The notes beneath the pieces are model-generated. The model had not been told where the DNA came from. It saw only the letters and a list, made by a program, of their open reading frames with translations, and ran no database searches. A stretch of DNA of 64,000 nt from Paragordius varius (taxonomy: Eukaryota; Nematomorpha), in assembly GCA_964247055.1 (NCBI GenBank), contig OZ176052.1, forward strand, positions 9,362,001 to 9,426,000. The letters are read 5' to 3'. Made by a program: the position numbers and the translations under genes. This document shows positions 1-12,373 of this stretch, in pieces. How positions within the stretch are numbered: the stretch's first letter is position 1; each line of letters opens with the position of its first letter.

Positions 1-387
1 TTACATTAAAATACATTTATTTGCCTGAATTAACGATATGAAAAATTTTATAGAAAAAATGGCGGCGAAAAAATTTGAGATGAGGATTTTTTACAATTTT
101 ACATTTTTTTAAAAAATATTTTTATATAATGCGCCCAATAGGATAAAGAAAGCATAATTTTAAATTCGGTTTAATACCTTAAATACTTTTAAAGATATTC
201 AAAATATATCGCTCTGGGATAAACTTCCTTAAAAGTGGAGCTTAAAACAAAAAACGCCGTTTGTTTTGCATTATTTTTATATTTAGCCAATGCACACATG
301 TCATGCAGGCTATATTTTAACCACGTTTACTTAAACATAAGTAATATCAAGATTTTGAAAAAATCTCTTTTATATTTCGATTTCTCA
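1..387 (+). mobile_element. TTAA-target MITE, left part (interrupted)
   Basis: This is a divergent copy of the TTAA-target MITE family seen cleanly at 14,911-15,464 and 41,694-42,254. Family landmarks are present in order: ATGGCGGCGAAAAAATTTGAGATG, shortened here to the block at 59-83, the CACACATGTCA block near 294-304, and the AAGTAATATCAAG block near 339-351. The copy is cut at the window edge and interrupted by the foldback element that starts at 388; its remainder is at 5,061-5,181. No coding capacity is visible. Confidence 0.6.
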
Positions 388-884
388 TATGCATTTTAAT
401 GTATGTTTAGTAATTTTATTGCCAGTCAAAAAACATAAATGGTTTATCAAATGCGTAAAAACTGACCCACAAAATTATTTCGTAGTACACATATGAAAGA
501 TTGACGTGAGAATTAACATAGGCCTTAATTTGATGGACATTTAGTAATGTTAAATTTTGAGAATATTATAGCAATTTATGTTAACATTTGTAATATTGTT
601 GTTACGCATTCAGATGCGGAATTTTGTGGGTTTTTATCTTTGATAAATTAATAATAAAATACGTATCTTAAGATTTTTTATGTTAATTATTCCTAAATTT
701 ATTAATAAATATTTTTCAACATGCTAAATACCTGTATTAATCAATATTGGTGTTATAATTTTATATAGTTGTTATTACTAATTAAAAAATCACAGGTAAA
801 TACATATTTGTGAAATTTAAGTAGATTTTAGATTTTTGTCATATGTTTTGCATTGTTATATATTAATAATTTTTAAGTATTTCA

Positions 885-1800
885 GACATTTTAATCAGGT
901 AAAAATGTGGTTTTTAAATTTAGACAAATTTAATTTTTTTGTTTTTTATGTAACATTGTTAATTGTAATCATTTACTACATATTTTGGACATTTTAATAA
1001 ATACAGGTAATAATTGCGGTTTTTAACAAATTTAGTAAAAATTAAGTTTTTTTTTGTTTTTTAGATTTTGCATTGTTAATTGTAATTATTCATTACATAT
1101 TTTGGACATTATAATAGATATAGGCAAAAAATGCGGTTTTTAACTAAAAATTTAGTTTTTTTAGGTTTTGCATTGTTAATTGTAATTAATTACTACATAT
1201 TTTGGACATTATAATAAATACAGGTAAAAATTGCCGTTTAAAATAAATTTAGTAAAAATTTAGTTTTTTTTGTTTTTTAGGTTTTCCATTTTTAATTGTA
1301 AATACATATTTTGGACATTATAAAAAATACAGGTAAAAATTGCGGTTTTTAACAAATTTAATAAATATTTAGTTTGTTTTGTTTTTTAGGTTTTCCATTT
1401 TTAATTGTAATTAATTAATACATATGTTGGACATTCTAATAAATACAGGTAAAAATTGCGGATTTTTTTTGTTTTATAGGATTTTCATTGTTAATTGTAA
1501 TTAATTAATTTTGGACATTTTAATTAATAGAGGTAAAAAATGAGGTTGTTTTTATATTTAGTAAAAATTTAATTTTTTCCTGTTTTTTTATTTAATATTG
1601 CTAATTGTAATTAATTACTACATATTTGGAAATTTTAAAAAATACAGGTGAAAATGGCGGTTTTTAACAAATTTCAAATGTAAAATTTTTTGTATTTTGT
1701 ATCATTGTTATTTAATTAATTACTAAATATTTTGGACATTTAAAAAAATGGTGTAAATTGCGGTTTTTAGTAAATTAGTAAATTTTTAAATTTTTTGTTC
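885..1800 (+). repeat. Tandem array in left foldback arm
   Basis: About eight degenerate units of roughly 85-115 bp. Each carries a TTTTGGACATT block, then AATACAGGTAAAAATTGCGG, then a T-rich stretch TTTTTTGTTTTTTAGG, then TTAATTGTAATTAATTA. The same units in reverse complement form the array at 3,440-4,560, where they are more numerous and more alike. Confidence 0.8.
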
Positions 1801-3439
1801 AACCTTGCTAATTTATTTATCACTATATATTTGTGATACATTGATATATACAGGTAAAAATTACTATGATTTTCGGTTTTGTAAAATATTATTTTTTTGT
1901 TTTACATTGATAATTAGTATATTAAATATAGTTAACATATCTGAGTAGGTAAAAATGCATGTTACGGTTTTATGTTTGCCATTATATTTTCCAAATCAAC
2001 TATTTATATTTTAACAAGCACCTTATGTCACCAAAGATTGAAAAAAAGATCAAGATATATAAAACATCTTTTAAAGTATCTGAATATCGCCAAATATAAA
2101 TAAATTTATTTAAATTATAAATGTATAATTATACAAAATATTCATAATATTATGTTTGAAATAAACATTCTTCTTATTGATATTAATACAGGTAATTTGT
2201 TTATATAAATGTTAGACGATGCGGTGTGCGTTCATGATGATCATATAGATTGAAGAATATAAGATGCATTAATTAAATGCAGATAATCCTGAAAATTTTA
2301 ATCACCATCATTTTCTAAGAAGATTCTTTCAACTAAAATATAAGATAATTAATATATTAGAAAATTGATACCTGGATTCTAGAATTATTTTCAACATATT
2401 TAAATATTGGGGGAAAAGTTTGAAAGGGAACTCAAAAGGTTGACTTGGCTTTTTAACAACTAAATTTGCAAAAAAATATTTTCTTCATGATAAAAAATTC
2501 AAAAATGATACTTTATGTTTTTTTCGTTCTACCATCCTAAACATAAATATGAAAAGGCTTATATGATTTTACCATACCTATGACGTCAAATAGAAACAAA
2601 TAATTTTTTTCAAAAGCTTTGAATGCAACAGCACTCCAAAAACTAAGCAGGCAACACTAACATTGTTTGCTTTGATGAAGAATAGTTTTTTATATTTATA
2701 GTTTAGGATGGTAAAACGAAAACGTAAAATAAAGTATCATTTTTGAATTTTTTATCATGAAGAAAATATTTATTTTGCAAATTTTGTTAAAAAGCCAAGT
2801 CAATCTTATTGAGTTCCCTTTCAAACTTTGAATGTTTCCCCCAATATTTAAATATGTTGAAAATACTTCTAGAATCCAGGTATCAATTTTCTAATATATT
2901 AATTATCTTATATTTTAGTTGAAAGAATCTACCTAGAAAATGATGGTGATTAAAATTTTCAGGATTATCTGCATTTAATTATTACATCTTATACTATTCT
3001 TCAATCTATATGATCATCATGAACGCACACCGCATCGTACATCATTTATATAAACAAATTACCTGTATTGATATCAATAAGAAGAATGTTAATTTTAAAT
3101 ATAATATGAATATTTTGTATAATTATACATTTATAATTTAAATAAATTTATTTATATTTGGCGATATTTAGAAACTTTAAAAGAAGTTTTATATATCTTG
3201 ATCTTATTTTTAATCTTTGGTGACATAAGGTGTTTGTTAAAATATAAATAGTTGATTTGGAAAATATATAAAACCGTAACATGCATTTTTACTTACTCAG
3301 GTATGTTAACTATATTTATCATATAAATTATCAATGTAAAAAAATAATATTTTAAAAAATTTAAAAAACCGCAAATCCTAGTAATTTTTACCTGTATATA
3401 TCAATGTATCACAAATATATAGTGATAAATAAATTAGCA

Positions 3440-4560
3440 AGGTTGAACAAAAAATAAAATTTTACTAATTTATTAAAAACCGCAATTCACACCATTTTTT
3501 TAAATGTCCAAAATATTTAGTAATAATTAAATAACAATGATACAAAATACAAAAAATGTTACATATGAAATTTGTTAAAAACCGCCATTTTCACCTGTAT
3601 TTATTAAAATTTCCAAATGTGTAGTAATTAATTACAATTAACAATATTAAATAAAAAACAAGAAAAAAATTAAATTTTTACTAAATATAAAAACAACCTC
3701 ATTTTTTACCTCTATTAATTAAAATAATTTTTACTAAATTTATTATAAACCGCAATTTTTACCTGTATTTATTATAATGTCCAATATATGTATTAATTAA
3801 TTACAATTAAAAATGGAAAACTTAAAAAACAAAAAAAACTAAATTTTTAATTTGTTAAAAACCGCAATTTTTACCTGTATCTATTATAATGTCCAAAATA
3901 TGTATTAATTATTACAATCAAAAATGGAAAACCTAGAAAACAAAAAAAACTAAATTTTTACTAAATTTATTAAAAACCGCAATTTTTACCTGTATTTATT
4001 ATAATGTCCAATATATGTATTAATTAATTACAATTAAAAATGGAAAACCTAAAAAACAAAAAAAACTAAATTTTTAATTTGTTAAAAACCGCAATTTTTA
4101 CCTGTATTTATTATAATGTCTAATATATGTATTAATTAATTACAATTAAAAATGGAAAACCTAAAAAACAAAAAAAACTAAATTTTTAATTTGTTAAAAA
4201 CCGCAATTTTTACCTGTATTTATTATAATGTCTAATATATGTATTAATTAATTACAATTAAAAATGGAAAACCTAAAAAACAAAAAAACAAAATTTTTAA
4301 TTTGTTAAAAACCGCAATTTTTACCTGTATTTATTATAATCAAAATATGTATTAATTAATTACAATTAAAAATGGAAAACCTAGAAAACAAAAAAAAACA
4401 AAATTTTTACTAAATTTATTAAAAACCGCAATTTTTACTGTATTTATTATAATGTCCAAAATATGTAGTAAATGATTACAATTAACAATGTTACATGAAA
4501 AAACAAAAAAAATAAATTTGTCTAAATTTAAAAACCAAATTTTTACCTGATTAAAATGTC
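3440..4560 (-). repeat. Tandem array in right foldback arm
   Basis: About nine to ten units in reverse orientation to the left-arm array. Those between about 3,740 and 4,400 are nearly identical to each other, which points to recent unit amplification or conversion within this arm. Confidence 0.8.
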
Positions 4561-5060
4561 TGAAATACTTAAAATTTATTAATAATTAACAATGCAAAAC
4601 ATAAATGACAAATATCTAAAATCTACTTAAATTTTCACAAATATATATTTACATGTTTTTTTAATTAGTAATAACAACTATATAATAAAATACCAATATT
4701 GATTAATACAGGTATTTATGTTGAAAAATATTTATTATTAAATTTAGGAATAATTAACATAAAAAATCTTAAAATACGTATTTTACTATTTATTAATTTA
4801 TCAAAGATAAAAACCCACAAAATTCCGCATCTGAATACGTAACAACAATATTACAAATGTTAACATAAATTGCTATAATATTCTCAAAATTTAACATTAC
4901 TAAATGTCCATCAAATTAAAGCATATGTTAATTCTCACGTCAATCCTCTTTCATATGTGTACTACGAAATAATTTCGTGGGTCAGTATTTTACGCATTGG
5001 ATAAACCATTTATATTTTTTGACTGGCAATAAAATTACTGAACATACATTAAAATGCATA

Positions 5061-5181
5061 AGTACGAATTGCCATTGTTACAAATTATTCCATGTTTCTT
5101 CTTGAAATATCTGATTTTATATAGTGGGGTCATTATTACCAATTTGAATTGAAGGTTTAAAATAAAAGTGTAACTAAGTGT
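5061..5181 (+). mobile_element. TTAA-target MITE, right part (continuation of 1-387)
   Basis: The sequence continues the MITE after the foldback insertion: a TTGCCATTG block, TTCCATGTTTCTT, a degenerate GGGGT...CCAATTTGAATTGAAGG block, and a terminal AAGTG near 5,176. In intact copies this matches the GCCATGG, CCCATTTTGAATCGAAGGAC and GTGTTGT 3-prime end. Confidence 0.55.
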
Positions 5182-5820
5182 CAAAGTTAAAAAAAAAATT
5201 TTTATCATAATATTTTTTTATATGGTACAAAACAATAATTGCAGGCTAAAACTTTGGTAATTCTTTTACAATATTTAAAAAAATTGCTTTAGAATGCATA
5301 TATTTGTTAGATATCGTTGTTTAAGATTTTCAAATAAATTGTTTTTTTTGCATCAAAAACTATCCCATATAGCATTTTTAAAAATTATGTAATAGCTTAT
5401 TTATACTTACTATAAAAATAAGTCCACTCTAATATAAAAAGAGATTTTAATATAAAATTTTAAAATTGATTTGGTATCACCTTTATAGTAAGAGGCTAAA
5501 TTTATTTAAATTTATAAAACGCTATTAATATAGGCAAATAATATAAGATGGTTAGAAAATGTATATTAACTTTATTAAGCTTTCAAGATGCATTTCATCA
5601 TGAAATTTTTTATTGATTTATAAATCAGCTGTTAAGTTCAATATTGTGTCACAATTTTAGACTCTAGAAGTCACAACAAATTAATTTTTTTTTTTCATCA
5701 AATACATACAGGAGAACAGGGTTTGATTATTGATTTTCAATTATAAAAACTTTCAAAACAGTAGTTTATAAGATCTGGGATATAGGACTACCCTTATATG
5801 TCATCGCAGACAAAAAATAA
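5182..5820. other. AT-rich stretch, nothing recognised
   Basis: No ORF, RNA gene or repeat end could be supported here on either strand. Confidence 0.4.
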
Positions 5821-6097
5821 AAATTGATAAAGTAAGCGAACTGCCCATTAGGAGGGCCAAAATATTTGGGGACTTTCCAAGCCCACATTTAAAAATAATT
5901 TTTTTAAAAATTATTGTTTTGCCTTTATGTGTATATATATATATAGTTTATAATATATTTGACTAATTATTGGATTATCCAAAAAAATTTATTTTAAAAA
6001 ATTGAGCAAATCATTTTCTGATATCGACAAAAGTGTATATAACTCTAAATCATTCGTAGCGCAAAAACAAAACCTCAATGATAACCTTATACATTTT

Positions 6098-6110
<13 letters not shown>
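5820..6110 (+). mobile_element. Half copy of the second foldback MITE family
   Basis: The blocks GACTTTCCAAGCCCACATTT, ATTATTGTTTTGCCTTTATG, CATTTTCTGATATCGA and AAATCATTCGTAG match, in order, the right arm of the foldback MITE at 39,791-41,483. The copy ends against a TA microsatellite, as the other copy does. No matching left arm lies next to it. Confidence 0.55.

Positions 6111-6133
<23 letters not shown>
6101..6133. repeat. (TA)n microsatellite
   Basis: An uninterrupted alternating TA tract of about 33 bp. Confidence 0.9.
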
Positions 6134-6136
<3 letters not shown>

Positions 6137-6635
6137 TTTCTCGAATTAGTTTTTTGACACTCTGCAAGTGAAAATTAGAGTTTTTTCAATAAAATTATCA
6201 ATTAAGTGGCATACAAATCGTTTTGATTATCTATTTGATTCAAATTGAAGTAAACGATACCACACTATATTTTAAGTTGTATTAAAACAACGAAAGAAAC
6301 CGTTCCAATTTTACTTCTATCCTGATAAAAATTTTATATATAAGCCAATATATCTGAATCTTTAGTATTAAAAAAAGTTCCATATCAAACTACAACGACA
6401 CCATTTTTATTTTACAAATTTTTTAAAAAATTTATGTTTATTTGTTATTAATAGGGTTGTGCTGACCAAGTCATGACCAGGTCAGTGACTATTTATTTTT
6501 TAACCATGGTCATTTAAAAAAACAGCTGTTTTTTGATAAATTGCTAGTAAATTTTGTTGGAAGAAAGATATTAAGATTTTATTGTTTTTGAATATATTTT
6601 TTACAAAATCTATAGATTTATAAAAAGGGAAAATT

Positions 6636-7836
6636 CTGGTTTTGTGATCTGGTACCGGAAAACCGGTAGACCCAATCAAATCCAAATATCGAAAAAATAT
6701 AATCATTAATAAATGTCCCGACAATAGCTTCGCCCTTTTTTGAAATAGGCCCCCAGTTCGGGCATACCCCGTGTGAAAAACGGGTTAAGACAATTTTCCG
6801 GAGAACGTGTTGGACCATTCAATTTCAAATATGATTTTTGTTTACTTATTTTCGATCGCGCCGAACATAGTCGTCTAACATTTTTAATTTAGGCCCTCTT
6901 TTTACCCGCTTCCGCCGTAAAATACCTTTTTTTTCAAAAAACAAAGTCCGCGAAAATAATTTTTTTAAATCTATTTTTCGACCAAGGTATGAGACCGTAA
7001 AGATTCAATAAAGATTCCACGTATTCCCTGCTAAAAGACAAAAATTTTAGTCAAGCGTTTCTATGATGATAGCTACTGGGTAATGAGCTACCCGCTAAAA
7101 ACTGATTTTTCATGTGGCTTTGTGATCTGTTTCTGGAAAACCGGTGAACCCATTCAAATCCAAACATAGAAAAAATATAATCATTAATGAATGCCTCGAC
7201 AATAGCTTGCCCTTTTCTGAAATAGGCCTGCAGTTCGGGCCCACCCCGTGTGAAAAACGGGTTGAGACAATTTTCCGGAGAACGTGTTAGACCATTCAAT
7301 TTCAAACATGATTTTTGTTTACTTATTTTCGATTGCGCCGAACATAGTCGTCTCACATTTTTGATTTAGGCCCTCTTTTTACCCGCTACCCCCGTAAAAT
7401 GCCATTTTTTTCAAAAAAAACAAAGTCCACAAAAATAATTTTTTGATTGTATTTTTTTGCCCAAGGTATGAGCCTGTAAAAATTCAATAAGGATTTTTCG
7501 TATTCCCTGTTAAAAGGCAAAAATTTTAGTCAAACGTTTCTTTGATGATAGCTGCTGAATAAGGAGTATCTATCATATGCATAGGATGTTAAAAAATATA
7601 TGGATAATAAAACATTATTTATGGTAATCTATATATTTAAAAAATGGTAAATGCTGGCTTTGTGATCTGGTACCGGAAAACCGGTAGACCCAATCAAATC
7701 CAAATATCGAAAAAATATAATCATTAATAAATGCCCCGACAATAGCTTCGCCCTTTTCTGAAATAGGCCCGCAGTTCGGGCCCACCCCGTGTGAAAAACG
7801 GGTTGAGACCATTTTCCGGAGAACGTGTTGGACCAT
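6636..7836 (+). repeat. Tandem array of about 0.5-kb units, left part
   Basis: Units begin near 6,636, 7,117 and 7,652 with TGGCTTTGTGATCTGG or a close variant, followed by CCGGAAAACCGGT, CGACAATAGCTTCGCCC, GTGTGAAAAACGGGTT and CCGGAGAACGTGTTGGACCA. Two unit types alternate in their second half. Short minus-strand ORFs of 66-101 codons recur only because the repeat recurs; they show no family similarity. Confidence 0.9.
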
Positions 7837-8103
7837 TGAAAAGTTGATTTATTCACGTATAGCAATATGGTATATTAAAATAGAGTTGAGCGATAAAAAG
7901 AAAACCAAAATAAAAAAGTGACTGGCTATTATATCACAAGTTCTTTTTATGTGTGCATGCCTTATTTGCGTAGACGTTACACAAGAGTTATTCTCAACAA
8001 CAGATAAGCTTTAACACGAAATATATATATAATATTCAAATACAAAATAACTGATGCAACATGAATTGAGTGTGTTAACAAAATAGAATATTATAACCTT
8101 ACA
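7837..8103 (-). repeat. 3-prime LTR of the Ty3 element
   Basis: On the plus strand it begins TGAAAAGTTGATTTATTCAC and ends ACCTTACA. It is a near-identical direct repeat of 12,111-12,368. Confidence 0.95.
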
Positions 8104-11100
8104 TTAGTTTCCCCCTAAGTTAACCACGGGGGCTGTCGTGTTCGTACATTATACCTATAAGTTTAAACGATCGGGAGGCTGCCGTCTTCTTAGCGGATAT
8201 CTACGCTCGGGTAGGACAGAAACCTCCTTTACCACGTCGGGTGTGGCCTCTACAGGCGTCAGCGATTCTGGGGCTACGTCTTGCCATGAGGTAGCAGGAG
8301 TTGGGACATGGACTATTTGAGATTCCGAGGTGGGATGGAAGGTTTGTTCGGAGTGGGCTCCCTCGACATGACCCGGGACACTTTCGACGCTGGGATATTT
8401 ATGCTCTATTAAGGGTTTAGTTTCGTATGAATTCCCTCCTGACCTACGTCGTAACTGATCTGCATGTTTACGTTTTCGAATCCCTTCCTCATCTTGCACT
8501 TCATACGAGAGTAACCCCCTTCTTTCCAGAATGTGACCTGGCCGCCAGCCTAAGGCCATTTCATTTTTAATATAGACAGGATCGTCTTGTTGGAATTCGC
8601 GTCTCGGTTCACGTGTTCTATAAATTCGACAGGGGTTGTTTTTACCCAAGAGATAGGATTGTGTACACGCCGTTTTAGGAATATGGCGGAAGGCGCTTCT
8701 TTTAGCGAAGAATGCATGCTAGTTCGATACGAATAAAGGACAGAGTTAAAAGCTTCATATGCATGCATTTGTTGGGTCTTAGTAGCGGCGTATTTCGTTT
8801 TTAATGTCTTTATTACTCTCTCTACTAGACCGTTTGTTTTGGGGTGATAGGGTGCTGCACAGATGTGCTTTATATTCATCTGATTTAGGATAGTCGTAAA
8901 TTCTCTTGAAGTAAAATACGTGGCATCATCGGTCACAATTTGGCGGGGAAAACCAAATCGTGCGATGTGTTTTTCCAGGCAATTTAAAACGCTTTGACTC
9001 GTTATTGATTTAAGAAGATCTATCTCTACCCACCATGAGGCGCTATCGATAGTCACTAACCAATAATATCCGTCCACCGGTCCAGCAACATCTATATGTA
9101 ACCTTTCCCATGTCAAAGTGTTAAAATTCCATCGATAGGGAAGATTTTCAGCTGCGTTAGGTCGATAGGTTTGGCAAGCCTCGCACCTTTCCACATAATT
9201 CGCTAGATCGGTGTCTAATTCGGGCCAAAATACCGAACACCGGGCTTGGGCTTTCATTGTTTTTAGCCCGCTGTGTCCCGCATGCAGAAGTTTCAATATC
9301 GCTTCCTGCATCGCTTGTGGTATCACTAAGCGATCATTCAGGTATAACAGATTATAACAATACTCCAAGTCGTTTTTTTTATGTTTTAAAAAAGGTTTCA
9401 GATCTTCGTCGATCCAACTGTTTGTCCTGAGAGCATTTTTAACTTTTGATAACCGTTGGTCAGTGATCGTTGCCTCTTCGACCACTTTCTTATTTACATC
9501 CAGCGTTTTTAGAGCCAAAAATCGTAACTGCTTGGTGGCCGCGTCATCTTCATCATCTGGTTGGCTATGCTCTATGGGAAGTCTCGACAACGCGTCGGCT
9601 AAGTTTTCTTCCCCTTTCTTGTAAAATATTTCATACTCGTACCAGATGGTATTCGATATCCACCTGAGCAGTTTGCTATTATTAATGTTGTTGATGTCTC
9701 TCTTCCGCCCAAATAGTGACACCAGCGGTTTATGATCTGTATATATCTCGAACGGCCTTCCATATATAAAGTATTTAAATTTTTCTAGGGCAAACACTAT
9801 GGCCTTGGCCTCTTTTTCGATCGTGGAATAACCCTTTTCTGCTATTGAACAAGTTCGTGACGCGTAAAAAATTGGGCGTTTCCCCTGTGGGGTCTTATGA
9901 AACAGTATTGCCCCAAACCCCTTGTTGGAAGCATCTGTTTCGATCAACAAGGGAAAACGGTCGTTAAATGGCATTAAAGCGGGGGGCCTGGTTAGCAAGC
10001 TTTTTGCTTTCGCGAATTCACTATCATCTGCCGGGGTCCACCGCCAAGGTGTATTCTTTCCACTTAACTTGTGTAAGGTTGCTAGGTGTGGGTGACAGTT
10101 TGGTATAAACCGCTCATGAAAATTTATTAAGCCTAAGAACGAACGTAGCTCAGTTTTGTTTGTAGGTGTCGGACAATTTTTAATGGCCTCTAATTTTTCA
10201 TTGGACGGCTCAATACCTTGGTCAGAAATCACGTACCCCATGTATTTGACTCGTGAGATACCAATTTGCAATTTGTCTCGGCGCAATCGTAATCCCGCCT
10301 CTTGTAACCTTCTAAATACTTCCCTTAATCTTTGATCATGTTCCTCCCTGGTAGCTCCGGAAATTAAGACATCATCCAGGTACAACAAATACCAGGTATG
10401 TCCTTTAAAAGATTGTCCATGCATCTTTGAAAGATCATAGGTGCTGAAGTTAATCCGAATGGAAGTCGTTGGTAAGCATAAAATCCTTTGTGAGTTGTGA
10501 TGGTTACTAGCGTCTGGGACGCCCGGTCTATCGGAAATTGGAAGTAAGCATCTTTCAGGTCTAAAGTGGAAAAAATTATCCCATTTGCCACTTTGGTGGC
10601 CAACTCGTCAAAAGTAGGTATCAGATGAGAATCCTTTGCTAAATAACGGTTTATACTAATTCGGAAATCGGCACATATCCTAATTTCTCCATTTCCTTTA
10701 ACTATATTTACTGTGGGAGAGGCCCATGTTATTGGGGTTTGGGTCGGATCGATAGGTCGGAGTATTTTGAGTTTAACTAATCTATCAATTTCATTTTCTA
10801 CTAAAGGTTTTAGAGTTAAAGGTACCCTACGACAAGGAAAAACTTTAGGTTTGGCCCGGGGTCGATAAATAATTTTATTGGGGGCCCTTTGAAAGTACCT
10901 AACTCGTCTGAAAACAATTTGTCAAAATAATCAAATAACATTTTATTATTAGGTGCTTGCGTATGTAAAACGGAAAAAACATTTTTTGGGAATTCTAACC
11001 GAAACGCCCGCATCCAATTCATCCCGAACACGGCTGGCGGGTTAGTTTGCGTCACCACGCAGGGCAGGCACTTCTCCTCTTCGTTCAAAACCACTGAAAT

Positions 11101-12110
11101 CATCGATTTTCCGAGTACTTCTATCGGGCCATCATTGTAGGTTCGCAAATTTGGAGCTGGGAGCAAACGAGGTCGACCAATATTTACCCAAGTGCGCTTG
11201 CCAATAACGGATACCTCGGTGCCCGTATCGTAGATAAACGTTGTTGGTATATTATTTATTAATACTTGAATCCGGGGGGTGTTGTTCGGGCTAGTCATGG
11301 TGCGGATTGACGGCCGTCGGAACGTTGCCTTGCATACTGTGCTGAAATGATTCTGTCGCAATTGAAACACCGTTTTCCTTTTGCCGGACAGGTGGCGGAA
11401 CCATGTCGATACCCACAATTACTACATAGCTTTCGGGTTATTTGATTGATTGTATTATTATCATTAACAACTGGTTAGATACTTGAAGGAAGTTCACTGG
11501 TATTATTATTGTTCATATCATTATTATCTCTGATGTTGTGAACCTTTTTATCTTCTAATTCATAGGAATAAGCGATGTCTACAATCGCTTGAAGGGTTAC
11601 CGGACCCCCGTCCTTTTTGCCATCTGGATATTTGGATTGAATTTCGCGTTCGACTCTGGGATTTTCAAGACCTACCAGGAATAAATCGCGTAATTTTGAC
11701 TGAATATCCCCTTCAAATTTCCCGGCTTCACACTTTGCTTTCAGACGTTCCAGGAAATCCATGACTGATTCATCTGCATTTTTTTTAATCGGTAGAATTC
11801 AACTCGATTTAACCATAGGCTGCTGATTGGTGAATATATCTGAGTTGTCAAGGTTGCAATTTCCTCCCATTTCATGTCATCTATGAGTTTTGGGTATGCT
11901 AAAGTTTCGATTTTCATTATTACTTGAATACCGCCGAAAGCGAGAAAGGTGCGTTTCATTGTGGTGTCATTGGATTCGATATTTTTGGAATTTAAGACTC
12001 TCCTGATGTGACGTATATATTGAGTAAAATTCATCGGTTTCTTAAAAGGCTCCAAAATCAGTTTTGAAATGTCCAACGCTTGGCTCATTGAAAACTAACA
12101 CGGCACCAAA

Positions 12111-12368
12111 TGAAAAGTTGATTTATTCACGTATAGCAATATGGTATATTAAAATAGAGGTGAGCGATAAAAAGAAAACCAAAATAAAAAAGTGACTGGC
12201 TATTATATCACAAGTTCTTTTTATGTGTGCATGCCTTATTTGCGTAGACGTTACACAAGGGTTATTCTCAACAACAGATAAGCTTTAACACGAAATATAT
12301 ATATTATTCAAATACAAAATAATGCAACAGGTGAGTGTGTTAACAAAATAGAATATTATAACCTTACA
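12111..12368 (-). repeat. 5-prime LTR of the Ty3 element
   Basis: Direct repeat of 7,837-8,103, with only a few differences and small length variation. The target duplication ACCAT follows. Confidence 0.95.
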
Positions 12369-12373
12369 ACCAT

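Larger units (their letters stand above)
388..5060. mobile_element. Giant foldback (inverted-repeat) element, about 4.7 kb
   Basis: Two arms of about 2.2-2.4 kb (388 to about 2,555, and about 2,695 to 5,060) are reverse complements along nearly their whole length, separated by a spacer of about 140 bp. Paired landmarks include TATGCATTTTAATGTATG at 388 with its complement ending at 5,060, GACGTGAGAATTAACAT near 503 with its complement near 4,926, and CATCATGAACGCACACCGCAT near 3,016 with its complement near 2,221. Each arm contains a tandem array of units of roughly 85-115 bp (about 890-1,800 and 3,440-4,560). No long ORF lies inside. This layout, long terminal inverted repeats built from tandem repeats, resembles Drosophila FB elements. 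The outer TA could be a 2-bp target duplication or part of the palindrome TATGCATA. Confidence 0.8.
7837..12368 (-). mobile_element. Ty3-type LTR retrotransposon, lightly degraded
   Basis: This element lies on the minus strand. LTRs of about 267 and 258 bp (7,837-8,103 and 12,111-12,368) start TG and end CA, and are flanked by a 5-bp target duplication ACCAT (7,832-7,836 and 12,369-12,373). A purine-rich tract abuts the left (3-prime) LTR, and a TGG-starting primer-binding-like site abuts the right (5-prime) LTR. Recognisable parts in order: Gag-like region (about 11,475-12,088), aspartic protease with DTG (near 11,225), reverse transcriptase with a YLDD-type box (about 10,364-10,760), RNase H (about 9,690-9,990), and integrase with an HHCC-type zinc region and catalytic core (about 8,550-9,330). 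This gene order is Ty3/gypsy. It is a fossil with a few breaks. The nearly identical LTRs suggest a recent insertion into the tandem array. Confidence 0.9.

Noticed and set aside
885-1800. Regularly spaced repeats considered as a CRISPR array
   Set aside because: Units are contiguous, AT-rich and degenerate with no unique spacers, and the window is eukaryotic.
388-5060. Foldback arms considered as two ordinary MITEs in opposite orientation
   Set aside because: Homology continues unbroken from the outer ends to a single 140-bp loop, and the flanks are two halves of one MITE copy, so it is one element.
6500-7865. Recurring minus-strand ORFs of 66-101 codons starting MVQHVLRK
   Set aside because: They repeat only because the 0.5-kb unit repeats, end at unit-specific positions, differ by frame changes between copies, and show no protein family resemblance.
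8138-8320. Short plus-strand ORFs over the Ty3 element (also 9,470 and 25,653)
   Set aside because: They are antisense shadows of the retrotransposon pol reading.
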